Assembly: GCF_009857915.1 (NCBI RefSeq)
Contig: NZ_WWCM01000012.1
Coordinates: 62,001 to 126,000 of the forward strand
Direction of reading: 5' to 3'
From: Duganella qianjiadongensis
GTDB taxonomy: Bacteria; Pseudomonadota; Gammaproteobacteria; Burkholderiales; Burkholderiaceae_D
Length of the DNA stretch: 64,000 nucleotides
A program made the position numbers and the translations under genes. The notes beneath the pieces were generated by a model. It made no database searches, was not told where the DNA came from, and was given only the letters and a program-made list of their open reading frames with translations. Below are positions 51,854 through 60,992 of this stretch, piece by piece. Each line of letters opens with the position of its first letter. Positions within the stretch are counted from its first letter, which is position 1.

Positions 51854-53395
51854 TTAGCGGGCGGCGTGATCGGGCCGGCCGCAGTAACGCTCCACGTACA
51901 GCTGATGCGCAGGCAGTTGCTGCACGGTGCGGTCCACCGACGCCTTGATGCTGCCGAGGAAGTGCGCCAGTTCTTCATCGCCCATCAGGTCGGCCGTCTG
52001 GTGGTGCGCAGCCGGCATGATGCCCTGTCCCAGCATGACCTGTATCCACGAGTTTTCGGCAAACAGTTCGTTGGGAATGCGAAATACCCGTCCGGTGGCG
52101 CGGAACAGTTCGATGCGGTGGCGCAGTCCGGCGGGTATGTCCATCTCGCGTGCATCGCGCCAGAACTGCGAGTCCTTACGCTGATTGACGTGGTAGTGCA
52201 GGATGATGAAGTCGCGGATATGTTCGATCTCGCTATTGCACTGGGCGTTGTATTCGGCCACATCGTAAGGGCTGATGCCGTCGGCCGGGAAGTTCTGCAT
52301 CAGGCGGATCACGGCGCGCTGGATCAGGTGGATGGAAGTCGATTCGATCGGTTCGAGGAAGCCGCTGGACAGGCCGATGGCCACCACATTGCCCACCCAG
52401 GTATTGCGCCGCTGGCAGGGTTTGAACGGAATCACGCGCGGCGTGGTGAGCACTTCGCCCTCCACATTGCCCAGCAGCTGGCGCAGGGCGGCGTCGTCGT
52501 CCAGATAGCGGCTCGCATACACCAGACCATTGCCGACGCGGTGCTGCAGCGGTATGCGCCACTGCCAGCCGGCCTGATGGGCCATGGAGCGGGTGAGCGG
52601 AATGGCCGGACCCACCGAGGCCGTCTGCACGGCAATGGCGCGGTCGCAGAACAGCCATTGCGACCAGTCCTGCATGGGTTCCTGCATGGCTTCGCCGATC
52701 AGCAGGCCGCGGAAGCCGGTGCAATCGATGAACAGATCGCCTTCGATCTCCTGGCCCGATTCCAGCACGATGGAGCGGATGTCGCCGTTGTCCTCGTGGC
52801 GGGTGTAGCGCACGATCTTGCCTTCGATGCGCTGCACGCCGCGCGGTTCGCACAGGCGGCGCAGATAGCGCGCATAGCGTCCCGCATCGAGGTGGTAGGC
52901 GTAGTTCATGCCCTGATTGGGCAGATGGGCGAAGCGGTTTTCCTGCGAGGCCTTGAGCTCGAGGCAGTAGTCGCCGTAGTCGCCGGCCAGCCCGCGTTCC
53001 ACGCCCTTGTGCCAGAAGTGCTGGAAGCCGGCCGTCCAGTGGTCGGTGCCGGTCATGCCGAAGGAGTGGATGTAGTCCTGTCTGACATTGCGCCAGCTTT
53101 CGAAGCCTATGCCCAGCTTGAAGGTAGCCTGCGTCTCGGCCATGAATTCCTGCTCGTTGATTTCCAGCAGATTGTGGAAGTTGATCAGGGTAGGAATGGT
53201 GGCTTCGCCCACGCCGACGGTGCCGATATCGTCCGATTCGACCAGCTTGATGTCCAGCCGCTTGCCCAGCACCTTGGCCAGACCGGCTGCCGCCATCCAG
53301 CCCGAGGTGCCGCCGCCGCAGATCACCACGCGGCGTACCGGCCGGTGCGCGCCGGCAGCAGGAGCAGAATTCATTGCAAAAGTAGATGCTTGCAC
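51854..53395 (-). CDS. tryptophan-halogenase-family flavoprotein, copy 2 of the locus
   Basis: 513 residues. FAD motif GGGTSGWMAAAGL, VGVGEATIPTL, a Lys at the halogenase catalytic position (ATFKLGIGFESW), and WQWRIP matching the WxWxIP motif. The start is GTG 53395, supported by AAGGAA. Though named for tryptophan halogenases, family members in TBDR/SapC/cupin clusters of carbohydrate-utilising bacteria have no proven halogenase role. It is the last gene of the minus-strand operon, 9 bp after the cupin-like gene. Confidence 0.88.
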   Translation of the reverse strand: MQASTFAMNSAPAAGAHRPVRRVVICGGGTSGWMAAAGLAKVLGKRLDIKLVESDDIGTVGVGEATIPTLINFHNLLEINEQEFMAETQATFKLGIGFESWRNVRQDYIHSFGMTGTDHWTAGFQHFWHKGVERGLAGDYGDYCLELKASQENRFAHLPNQGMNYAYHLDAGRYARYLRRLCEPRGVQRIEGKIVRYTRHEDNGDIRSIVLESGQEIEGDLFIDCTGFRGLLIGEAMQEPMQDWSQWLFCDRAIAVQTASVGPAIPLTRSMAHQAGWQWRIPLQHRVGNGLVYASRYLDDDAALRQLLGNVEGEVLTTPRVIPFKPCQRRNTWVGNVVAIGLSSGFLEPIESTSIHLIQRAVIRLMQNFPADGISPYDVAEYNAQCNSEIEHIRDFIILHYHVNQRKDSQFWRDAREMDIPAGLRHRIELFRATGRVFRIPNELFAENSWIQVMLGQGIMPAAHHQTADLMGDEELAHFLGSIKASVDRTVQQLPAHQLYVERYCGRPDHAAR

Positions 53396-53404
53396 GATGG
53401 TTCC

Positions 53405-54409
53405 TTAACGGTTCATTTTTTTCAGAATCTGGGCACGCAGCATGCGCGCACCTTCGTCGTCGAGCGGCGCCAGCACATTGCGCGCATGCTCAGGGATGTG
53501 GGCGGCGGTCTGCTGGTCCGCTTCGAAGATGTAGTGGCGGAAGATCTCCTGCCACGCCTTGCGCTGTTCCGGCGGCAGGTCGCGCAGGGTGAGGAAGGCC
53601 ATCATCAGCGCATTGGTGGGCGTATCCATGTAGTCGGGCGACTGGCGCCACCAGTAGTTGACCAGCACATTGAAGGCGGCCAGCCCTTCCACGTGGTGCC
53701 ACCACATGCTGGGGATGAAGATGGCGTCGCCCGCCTCCATTTCCGCTACCTGCGCATGTTCGAGCGCGGTGGCGAATTTCGGGTAACGTTCGAAATCGGG
53801 CTGGTGGAAGTCCACCAGCGAGATGGCCTGTCCGGCCGGGGTGAAATCGAGCGGGCCGATATACAGGTTCTGCAGCTGGTCGGGCGGGAACAGGGTGAAG
53901 CGGCGGCGCCCTGCAGCCACCACGGCGATATTGTCCGGCACATCGTAGTGGGCGGCGATGCGGGTGCGGTTGCCGATCCAGATGCTGACCAGCGGATCGC
54001 GCTGGCCCAGCGCCAGATCGTTGTGCTCGCGGAAGCCGGGCAAACAGGTATCGACCGTGGTGGAGCCCACATACACGGTGGGTGCCGGGTCCAGATGGCG
54101 CTTGGCTTCGATTTCGTCGAGCACGTTATTCAGCTTGGCGTGCACAGGGTAGAAATTGAAGCCGCTGGCATCGTCATTGTAGAAGAAGCGGCCGCCCGCT
54201 TCCGGCGGGCCCAGCATGGCGCCTACCGTGGCGCCACGGTAGAAGCTGCGCAGATAGGCGTCGGCCTCCTGCTCCGAACTGCGCGCCGCCTGCACCATGG
54301 GCCAGCTGCTGGCCAGCCCGCGCAGCAGCAGCGGTTCGGTCGACGTCAGGATGGCGTCATCGAGATCGTTGACGCCCAGCCCGCAGATTTCACGGATAGC
54401 CTTAGCCAT
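53405..54409 (-). CDS. cupin-like (JmjC/cupin_8) domain protein
   Basis: 334 residues. A double-stranded beta-helix with Fe(II)/2-oxoglutarate-type ligands: AHYDVPDN (HxD) and WWHHVEGL (distal His). RRRFTLFPPDQLQNLYIGPLD is the typical cupin_8 strand. It is probably an oxygenase, perhaps a protein hydroxylase; the target is unknown. It overlaps the SapC gene by 8 nt and sits between SapC and a halogenase-like gene, a recurrent arrangement. Confidence 0.85.
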   Translation of the reverse strand: MAKAIREICGLGVNDLDDAILTSTEPLLLRGLASSWPMVQAARSSEQEADAYLRSFYRGATVGAMLGPPEAGGRFFYNDDASGFNFYPVHAKLNNVLDEIEAKRHLDPAPTVYVGSTTVDTCLPGFREHNDLALGQRDPLVSIWIGNRTRIAAHYDVPDNIAVVAAGRRRFTLFPPDQLQNLYIGPLDFTPAGQAISLVDFHQPDFERYPKFATALEHAQVAEMEAGDAIFIPSMWWHHVEGLAAFNVLVNYWWRQSPDYMDTPTNALMMAFLTLRDLPPEQRKAWQEIFRHYIFEADQQTAAHIPEHARNVLAPLDDEGARMLRAQILKKMNR

Positions 54410-55103
54410 GGCGGTAGTTCATGCGGTCGATCAGGCTGCGCAGATTGGACAGCGAAGCGAGCACCATGTAGATGGACTTCAGGTGGCCGCCCGCATGCAG
54501 CGTGGCCAGCGCGGCTGCATCGAGCGCCGCCAGCTTGTCTTCGTTGATGGTGTAGAAGCCCACCAGCCGGTTTTGCGAGCCGTTATCCAGTTCGATGTCG
54601 AGCACGAAGCTTTCCAGCAGGTCGTACTGCAGCAGGGCGGCGAGGAAGGCCGGCGTCTCCTGCAGTCCCTGATGGATGGCGGCCAGCAGGGAGTTGGTCT
54701 GTTCGAGGAAAGGCGTGCTGCCGCCGTGCGGCTTGAATACGGCTTCGCCTTCGCTGCGGCTGAGACGCGGGCTTTCGAGATCGATGTTGATCATCAGTTC
54801 ATCGCCATTCACGCCGATCAGGAAAGGCTGGCGCTCCACCATCATGGGCAGATACATGGCCTGCCACTGCTCGCCTTCGAGGAACAGGTTGTCGCCCTCG
54901 GTAAAGCCGAACAGGGCCACCGGCTCGAAGCCCAGACCGTCGGTGGTCTTGCGGAACACGATGGGGTAGCAGGCCTGGACGTCGCGGAATTCGGCGGGGA
55001 AGGTCACGGCCAGCATCTGGTTGTCGCCGAATTCGGCGCCGCGCCGGGTGATGACGTGCAGGTCCTTGTGATCGATATTGTTCAGTAGTGCGTGCTTGGC
55101 CAT
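54402..55103 (-). CDS. SapC family protein
   Basis: 233 residues. SapC pattern with LAVTFPAEFRDVQACYPIVF, an ALFGFTEGDNLFLEGEQW block, YLPMMVERQPFLIG and the FYTINEDKLAALD segment. The family is named after a Campylobacter S-layer-associated protein, but in TBDR/halogenase clusters its role is unknown. No signal peptide. It lies between halogenase 1 (52 bp upstream) and the cupin-like gene (8-nt overlap). Confidence 0.88.
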   Translation of the reverse strand: MAKHALLNNIDHKDLHVITRRGAEFGDNQMLAVTFPAEFRDVQACYPIVFRKTTDGLGFEPVALFGFTEGDNLFLEGEQWQAMYLPMMVERQPFLIGVNGDELMINIDLESPRLSRSEGEAVFKPHGGSTPFLEQTNSLLAAIHQGLQETPAFLAALLQYDLLESFVLDIELDNGSQNRLVGFYTINEDKLAALDAAALATLHAGGHLKSIYMVLASLSNLRSLIDRMNYRHG

Positions 55104-55155
55104 GGTGATCTCGTGTCTCGTTGTGGTTGTCGTTCTGATGATACTGCTTGCTGCT

Positions 55156-56679
55156 TCAGATGTTCTGCAAGCCGTGCTGGCGGATATGCTCGAGCAGGCT
55201 GCGCATGTCCGGCAGCGCGCCCAGCATGCGCCGCGTCAGGCTGGCCGCTTCGCGGAAATAGCCGTCGGCCATGGCGGCCTCCTGCGCTGGCGCAGGACGG
55301 AACTGGCTGCGGAAGCCCATGCCGTACAGGATGTACTGGTAGCTGGCGGTAGGGAATACTTCCTCGATGCGGGGAAAATCGTTGCGGCTGGGGGCGCGAT
55401 GCTGCCACAGGGTGAGCAGATCCTGCAGGCGCTGCGGCACGGTGCTCTGCTGGTCGCGCCAGTAGGCCGTGTCGCGCCGCTGGCTCAGCACATAGTGCAG
55501 CTTGAGGAAGTCGATCACGCGCTCCCAGCGATAGGTGAAAGTCTCGTTATAGCGTGCTGCCACGATGTCCATGGCGGCGCGGCTGGCAGGCAGTTCATCC
55601 GCCACCATGGCCGCGCCCATTTCCACCAGCGCCAGTGCGGACGCTTCCAGCGGTTCGATGAAGCCGGACGACAGGCCGATGGCCACGCAGTTGCGCTGCC
55701 AGAAGCGCTGGCGGTAGCCCGGTTCGTATTTGATCTGGCGCACAGGGCCCGCATCAGCCGGACCGCCGGTCGCGCGGATGTACTGGCGCAGCGCTGCTTC
55801 CGCCTCGTCGTCGCTGATGTAGGCACGCGCGTAGACGTGGCCCACGCCGCGCCGCGTGGGCAGGCCGATATCCCAGATCCAGCCGGCGTTCTGTGCGGAG
55901 GAAGTGGTCTGCGCCGCGATGGGCGTTGCGGCGCTGGCATACGGCACCTGTATTGCCAGCGCCGTGTCGTTGAACAGCACATGCTGCTGCGAGATCAGCG
56001 GCACCTGATAGTGCTTACCGAGCAGCAGCGACTGCATGCCGGTGCAGTCGATGAACAGATCGCCTTCCAGCACGCCGTTGCGCGCCGTCTGCAGGCTGGC
56101 GATGTCGCCATCAGCAGTGCTGTTAATCGCCAGCACGTGGTCGGCCAGATAGCGCACGCCCAGCTTGCGCGTGCAGTGCTCGCGCAGGAACAGGCCGAAT
56201 TTGCCGGCATCGAGGTGATAGCCGTAGTTGGCCACGGCGGCAAATTCCGGCGTGACCGCCTGCTTGGGGGCGCGGCCCTGCACGCACAGGTGCGGCTGAT
56301 AGCTCACCAGATCGGCAAACGGAATGTCGGCATGCTGTTGCTGCCAGTGGCGTGGCAGGTCCACTTCGCCCCAGCCTTGCGGCATCACGAAGGGGTGGAA
56401 ATACACGTCGTCGGCACGGCCGTCGACCCAGCCATTGAAACGCGAGCCCTGTTTGAAGGAAGCGTCGCACTGGCGGAAGAATTCGGTTTCGCTGACACCG
56501 ATGCGGCGCAGCGTGTCGCGCATGCTGGGCCAGGTGCCTTCGCCCACGCCGATGGCGGGAACGTCGGGCGATTCGATCAGGGTGATCTCGACCGGCGTGC
56601 CCTGTTGCGCCGCCGCGAGCAGGCCGGCCGTCAGCCAGCCGGCGGAACCGCCGCCCACAATCACGATACGTCGGATCAT
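55156..56679 (-). CDS. tryptophan-halogenase-family flavoprotein, copy 1 of the locus
   Basis: 507 residues. FAD motif IVGGGSAGWLTAGLL, IGVGEGTWPSM, a Lys at the catalytic position (ASFKQGSRFNGW), and WIWDIGLP in place of WxWxIP. It differs clearly from the second copy at 51854, so the two are old paralogues. The role in carbohydrate-linked clusters is unresolved. It follows the TBDR gene after a 111-bp gap that contains a terminator-like hairpin. Confidence 0.88.
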   Translation of the reverse strand: MIRRIVIVGGGSAGWLTAGLLAAAQQGTPVEITLIESPDVPAIGVGEGTWPSMRDTLRRIGVSETEFFRQCDASFKQGSRFNGWVDGRADDVYFHPFVMPQGWGEVDLPRHWQQQHADIPFADLVSYQPHLCVQGRAPKQAVTPEFAAVANYGYHLDAGKFGLFLREHCTRKLGVRYLADHVLAINSTADGDIASLQTARNGVLEGDLFIDCTGMQSLLLGKHYQVPLISQQHVLFNDTALAIQVPYASAATPIAAQTTSSAQNAGWIWDIGLPTRRGVGHVYARAYISDDEAEAALRQYIRATGGPADAGPVRQIKYEPGYRQRFWQRNCVAIGLSSGFIEPLEASALALVEMGAAMVADELPASRAAMDIVAARYNETFTYRWERVIDFLKLHYVLSQRRDTAYWRDQQSTVPQRLQDLLTLWQHRAPSRNDFPRIEEVFPTASYQYILYGMGFRSQFRPAPAQEAAMADGYFREAASLTRRMLGALPDMRSLLEHIRQHGLQNI

Positions 56680-56721
56680 GCTGTTCGCCCTGTGTAGAAG
56701 TGATGGTCTGAAAGTCTAACC

Positions 56722-56758
56722 GAAAAGGGCCGCTGATACGTAGTGACTCAGCGGCCCT
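56722..56758 (-). terminator. intergenic hairpin terminator/attenuator after the TBDR gene
   Basis: Perfect 11-bp stem AGGGCCGCTGA (56726-56736) / TCAGCGGCCCT (56748-56758), followed on the minus strand by TTTTCGG. It lies between the TBDR and halogenase 1 and may let the receptor be made in excess. Confidence 0.8.
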
Positions 56759-56790
56759 GTCCGGTCGGGAGTTACAGGTTCAAAGCAAGC

Positions 56791-59739
56791 TTAGAACTTG
56801 TAGCGTACGCCGACCATGTAGCGTGCACCTTGCTGCGTCACGCCTTCCAGCTGTTGCTGGGTGCGGCTGTGGGTGCGGGTGATGCTGTTGGTCAGATTGA
56901 TGCCTTCGAACTGGAAGCTCAGCTTCTCGTTGTAGGCATAACCGACACTCAGGTCGACCTGGCCATATGGCTCGACGTATTGCGGGTTAGGACCGGAACC
57001 GTCGAAAGTCGAGGACAGGAACTCGCCGCGCCAGTTGTAAGCCAGACGCACGTTGAATTTCTTGTCTTCGTAGATACCCACCACGTTGGCCGAATTCGAC
57101 AGACCCACCAGTGCGAACTGCTCGCCCACCGAAGCGTTGTTGTACTTCAGGCCAGAGTGCACATAGGTGTAGTTGGTCGATACGCCGAAGCCGCTGTTGC
57201 CGAACATGTGCTGCAGATTCACTTCCAGACCATTCAGGCTGGCCGCCTTCTGGTTGGAGAAGGAGGTGATCTGGAAGTTCGCCACCGGATCGCTAGGCTG
57301 GCCGGTGATGGTGCCGGTAGCGTTCTTGGTGATCGGATCATCGGCACCGCGTACCACGCCCGGCTGGCCGGCGAAGTTGCGGAAGATGTAGTTACGGATG
57401 CAGGTGGTATCGGCCGTGGCGCAACCGTTAGCCAGCGCCGCATTCCAGTACTTGCCGCCCACCGGCGTGTGCAGGTTGAACGGGGTGGCGTTGACCATGG
57501 ACTGGCCCGCATAGTTCTCCAGATTCTTGCGGAAGTAGCCCAGCGAGAAGAAGTTTTGCTGGCCGTAGTACCACTCGTAGGACAGGTCCAGATTCTTCGA
57601 CTTGACCGGTTTCAGCGCAGGGTTACCCGCGTTACCGGTACCGCCGTTGGCGCGGGCCAGCGAGTTCAGGGTAGTGCCGCCCTGGATCTGGTCCCAGCGC
57701 GGACGGCCTATGGTTTCGCCCAGGCTGAAGCGCAGTTTCTGGTCCGGCGTCAGCTCGATGTCGGAGTCGAAGCTAGGCAGCAGGTTGTGGTATTTGCCGG
57801 TCAGGGTGGTGAAAGTCGGATCGCCGAAAGTGATCGGGAATTCGTTCTGCGAGACCCAGGTAATGGCAGTCGCGGCCGGCACCAGTGCGGTCGAGACCAC
57901 GTCGGTGGTTTCATAGCGCAGGCCGAGAGCGGTGCGGATAGGGAACTTGGTATCCCAGTCGGTATTGAACTGGAGGTAGCCGTTGTTGGACTTCTCTTCG
58001 GTACGGGCGTCGTTGTCGAAGGTATTCTTCGGCAGGTACAGCGCCGGCAGGCCGGAAGCGGTGGCAGCCAGCTGGCGTACCTGGGCGAAGTTGAAGGTGT
58101 AGAACTGGTTGAACAGGTTAGGGTTGCCGCTGCCATCGATCTTGTCGAAGTACTGGCGCACCGATTCCGGATGCCAGACGCTGCTCGGATAATCGGACGG
58201 CTTGGTAGCGCCGCCCCAGGTATCGCGCTGCTGGTTGGAGAAGGCGGAACGGTTGGATACTTTGGTGGCGCCGGCGCCGAATTTCAGCTCCGAAGCTTCC
58301 AGCACTTTCCACTGGCCTTTCACCTGGGTCTGATCGACGATGCCCTTCATGTACTGGTTGGTGAAGACCGAACCCGTCACCTGCTGGCCGTACTTGGTGA
58401 AGTCGGCGCCTTCGATGCTCAGCACAGGGAAGTCGTGGCTGAAGTCCACCGTGGTATTGCCGCGGCTGAAGCTGGCCGAACCCAGGGTGTTGCTCGAACC
58501 GAAGGGGCTATCGGCGCCCGATTCTGCCGTCGAGTGGTGGGTATCGAGTTCCAGCCGCAGGGTGTTGGTCGGTTTCCACACGGCGTTAAAGCCCAGCGAT
58601 TTGTTCTGCGTCTTGGTGGCGAAATCGGCCGCACCCATGGCGATATCGCTGTTGGCCACGAACTCTTTGTACATCAGCGGGCTCGACACAGGACCCTTGG
58701 TCCACGAACTGGCCGAATCGCCGAAGTTGAACCAGGCCGAGACGTCGTTACGCTTGGTCTGGATCTTGTTTTCCGAGTAGGTGTAGTCGAGCGTGGTCAC
58801 CAGCGTGTCGACCGGCTTGTATTGCAGGGTCAGCTGGGCGTTGGTGCGCTGGCGCTGTACGCCGTTGAAGTTGTAGTTCAGGTTCTGCGGCACCGAGTAC
58901 AGATCGGTAGGACCCGGACGGTTGGTGATATTGGCCGCGCCCGGAGTGCCGGGCTGGGCGATGGTACCCCAGTTGTTTTCGTCGCCACGGAACGGGCCGC
59001 GCCAGCCGTTCGATACGGCGGCCGTGTTGTAGCCCAGATTGCGTTCCTGATAGCTGCCCGTCAGCGCCACGCCGAACTTGCCGTCGGCCGTGGTGTTGGA
59101 ATAGATGCCCGAGACTTCAGGGGTGGTGGAACGGCTGGCTTTGACATCGCCCGGCAGATTGCCGTTGGTGCTGTCGTACACGCCTTTGGCGCCTATGCTG
59201 GCGTGCAGGCCCGGACGTTCGAACGGACGGGCCGTCATCACGTTGACGGTGGCGCCTATGCCGCCGGTAGGCGAATCGGCCCGGCCCGTTTTATATACCT
59301 GCAGCTGGGAGATGGCTTCCGACGCCAGATTGGCAAAGTCGTAGGCGCGGCCGTTCAGGTCGCCCAGATTCGAGGTCGGCATCTGGCGGCCGTTCAGCAG
59401 TACCAGATTGAAGTCGGGACCGACGCCGCGCACGGTGATTTTCGAGCCTTCGCCGATGGAGCGGTCGATCGATACGCCGGAGATACGCTGCAGCGATTCG
59501 GCCAGATTGGTGTCAGGGAATTTGCCGATGTCTTCGGCCACGATGCCGTCCACGATACCGTCCGAATTGCGCTTCAGGTTCATCGACGATTGCAGACTCT
59601 GGCGCAAGCCCGTGACGACCACGGTCTGCGGCTGGTCGGCCGCTTTCACGGCCTCCTGCGCATAGGCCGGAACGGCGCCCGCGCAAGCGCTGGCTACCGC
59701 CAGCGTCATTAACTTCAGTCGTGCCTTTGGATAATGCAT
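56791..59739 (-). CDS. TonB-dependent receptor, carbohydrate type
   Basis: 982 residues. Signal peptide (cleavage AYA-QEA), VVVTGLRQSLQSSMNLKR, then the plug with AEDIGKFPDTNLAESLQRISGVSIDR, which is typical of sugar-associated receptors. A large barrel ends in ARYMVGVRYKF. Promoter TTGACA-17-TACTAT and a LacI-type palindrome lie upstream; an AGGAG site precedes the ATG. It is probably the outer-membrane importer for oligosaccharides released by the divergently placed GH16 enzyme, under LacI control. Confidence 0.93.
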   Translation of the reverse strand: MHYPKARLKLMTLAVASACAGAVPAYAQEAVKAADQPQTVVVTGLRQSLQSSMNLKRNSDGIVDGIVAEDIGKFPDTNLAESLQRISGVSIDRSIGEGSKITVRGVGPDFNLVLLNGRQMPTSNLGDLNGRAYDFANLASEAISQLQVYKTGRADSPTGGIGATVNVMTARPFERPGLHASIGAKGVYDSTNGNLPGDVKASRSTTPEVSGIYSNTTADGKFGVALTGSYQERNLGYNTAAVSNGWRGPFRGDENNWGTIAQPGTPGAANITNRPGPTDLYSVPQNLNYNFNGVQRQRTNAQLTLQYKPVDTLVTTLDYTYSENKIQTKRNDVSAWFNFGDSASSWTKGPVSSPLMYKEFVANSDIAMGAADFATKTQNKSLGFNAVWKPTNTLRLELDTHHSTAESGADSPFGSSNTLGSASFSRGNTTVDFSHDFPVLSIEGADFTKYGQQVTGSVFTNQYMKGIVDQTQVKGQWKVLEASELKFGAGATKVSNRSAFSNQQRDTWGGATKPSDYPSSVWHPESVRQYFDKIDGSGNPNLFNQFYTFNFAQVRQLAATASGLPALYLPKNTFDNDARTEEKSNNGYLQFNTDWDTKFPIRTALGLRYETTDVVSTALVPAATAITWVSQNEFPITFGDPTFTTLTGKYHNLLPSFDSDIELTPDQKLRFSLGETIGRPRWDQIQGGTTLNSLARANGGTGNAGNPALKPVKSKNLDLSYEWYYGQQNFFSLGYFRKNLENYAGQSMVNATPFNLHTPVGGKYWNAALANGCATADTTCIRNYIFRNFAGQPGVVRGADDPITKNATGTITGQPSDPVANFQITSFSNQKAASLNGLEVNLQHMFGNSGFGVSTNYTYVHSGLKYNNASVGEQFALVGLSNSANVVGIYEDKKFNVRLAYNWRGEFLSSTFDGSGPNPQYVEPYGQVDLSVGYAYNEKLSFQFEGINLTNSITRTHSRTQQQLEGVTQQGARYMVGVRYKF

Positions 59740-59782
59740 GTTATCTCCTGTGTTTTTATTTTCCCACTTCCCCGAACGGCAC

Positions 59783-59839
59783 TGGAAACCTTTCCACTCG
59801 CTGCCGTCGAATAGTATGATTGACGTGCTTTCTTGTCAA
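59783..59839 (-). promoter_or_regulatory. TBDR promoter with LacI-type operator
   Basis: On the minus strand: -35 TTGACA (59839-59834), 17-bp spacer, -10 TACTAT (59816-59811), then the operator palindrome TGGAAAGGTTTCCA (59796-59783) about 14 bp downstream of the -10. The operator position fits repression by LacI at 61783. Confidence 0.8.
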
Positions 59840-59914
59840 TCGCCGCCCCGCCAATTGGCCCGTACAGCCCGGTTTGGTCGGGGTTTTGCTCCGGTTGTGT
59901 TGTAAAAAAATCGC

Positions 59915-60793
59915 TTAGGGCTGGTACACCCGCACGTACTCCACTTCCATCTGCTGCGGCAGGGCAGAGTCATCGACTTTGCCCCCTAGGTCGCCGCCTA
60001 TGGCCAGATTCAGCAGCAGGTATTGCGGTGCGCTGAACGGCCATTTCCGGTAATCCCCGTCACCGGGGTTAATCAGTTGTATGTAATTGCGGTTGTCCAC
60101 GCCTATCACCACGCGCTCGGCATTCCAGGTCAGCTGGTAGTTGTGGAAGGCGCTGCAGGCGTCGGCCACCGTCGTGCTGGTGGTGTTGGGTGTGCCGGCG
60201 GGCCAGTTCTGCGCCGCCGTGTAGATGCTGCCCAGAATCTGGCCGGGATTCTTGCCCACGTGTTCCATGATGTCGATCTCGCCATCGTCGGGCCAGCGGC
60301 CCTTGCTGCCCAGCATCCAGATGGCGGGCCAGGTACCTACGCCGCAGGGCAGCTTGGCGCGCACTTCGATGTAGCCGTAAGTCCAGCTGGCCAGACCGCG
60401 CGTAATCAGGCGGGCCGAGCTGTATTGCTGGCCGCCATAGTCGGCCATGGTGCTCAGTGCTTCCTTGCGCGCCGTGATGATCAGCTTGCCGTTTTCCACC
60501 CGGCTGTTTTCCAGCCGGCCCGCAGCGTAGTACTGCAGCTCGTGGTTGAACCAGCCGTTGCGGTTGAAGCCGGTGTCGTAAGCCCAATGGCTGGCGTCGG
60601 GCAGGCCGTCTTTGTCGAACTCGTCGGCCCAGACCAGCTTCCAGCCGTCCGGTTTGCCACCGGCCGGCAGAGCGGAGGATGGCGGCGTGACGGGGCTAGC
60701 GGCGGGCGTTGATGCCGCCACGCCGGCAGCGTTACCGCCACCACCGCAGGCACACAGCGCTACCAGAGCTGTCATTGTCGCTAGCCGTCTCAT
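59915..60793 (-). CDS. GH16 family beta-glucanase (laminarinase-like) lipoprotein
   Basis: 292 residues. A Cys-containing signal peptide (ALVALCACGGGG) suggests a lipoprotein. A Pro/Ser linker follows, then the GH16 jelly roll (about 50-292). Catalytic ExDxxE is GEIDIMEH, with E172 nucleophile, D174 and E177 acid/base. WPAIWMLG and WFNHELQYY are typical of bacterial beta-1,3(4)-glucanases. It hydrolyses beta-glucan such as laminarin; exact linkage is not provable here. It has its own LacI-type operator and promoter and is divergent from the deacetylase. Confidence 0.92.
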   Translation of the reverse strand: MRRLATMTALVALCACGGGGNAAGVAASTPAASPVTPPSSALPAGGKPDGWKLVWADEFDKDGLPDASHWAYDTGFNRNGWFNHELQYYAAGRLENSRVENGKLIITARKEALSTMADYGGQQYSSARLITRGLASWTYGYIEVRAKLPCGVGTWPAIWMLGSKGRWPDDGEIDIMEHVGKNPGQILGSIYTAAQNWPAGTPNTTSTTVADACSAFHNYQLTWNAERVVIGVDNRNYIQLINPGDGDYRKWPFSAPQYLLLNLAIGGDLGGKVDDSALPQQMEVEYVRVYQP

Positions 60794-60823
60794 GTCTCCG
60801 CTTTCTGAGGTTTTTTCTCAATT

Positions 60824-60879
60824 TGGAAAGGTTTCCAATCGATGTGGCAAATATAGCACCGAAAGAATTTCAAAGTCAA
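60824..60879 (-). promoter_or_regulatory. GH16 promoter with LacI-type operator
   Basis: Minus strand: -35 TTGACT (60879-60874), 18-bp spacer, -10 TATATT (60855-60850), then the palindrome TGGAAACCTTTCCA (60837-60824). It is the same 14-bp design as at the TBDR promoter. Confidence 0.8.
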
Positions 60880-60912
60880 TTTGCAACGCCGCAAAGAAGC
60901 GCTGCGCAGGCG

Positions 60913-60956
60913 TTGACAGGCTAAATTAAGGCGTGCAACATGTGGGAACGTTTCCA
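60913..60956 (+). promoter_or_regulatory. promoter with LacI-type operator for deacetylase-lacI
   Basis: -35 TTGACA (60913-60918), 17-bp spacer, weak -10 CAACAT (60936-60941), then the palindrome TGGGAACGTTTCCA (60943-60956) covering the start region. The repressor gene is downstream in the same transcript, so autoregulation is likely. Confidence 0.75.
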
Positions 60957-60992
60957 AAATGAGACACTCAGGGACTTATAGGCGACTCTGCG

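Noticed and set aside
51854..56679. Halogenated natural-product gene cluster because of two tryptophan-halogenase-like genes
   Set aside because: No NRPS, PKS, prenyltransferase or tailoring genes are present. The neighbours (TBDR, SapC, cupin-like, GH16, LacI) are those of a glycan-uptake locus.
56743..59712. 989-codon open frame on the plus strand opposite the sugar-type TBDR
   Set aside because: It is the antisense shadow of a clear receptor gene with signal peptide and plug motifs. Its translation has no domain and is rich in Arg, Val, His and Gly, as GC-rich shadows are.
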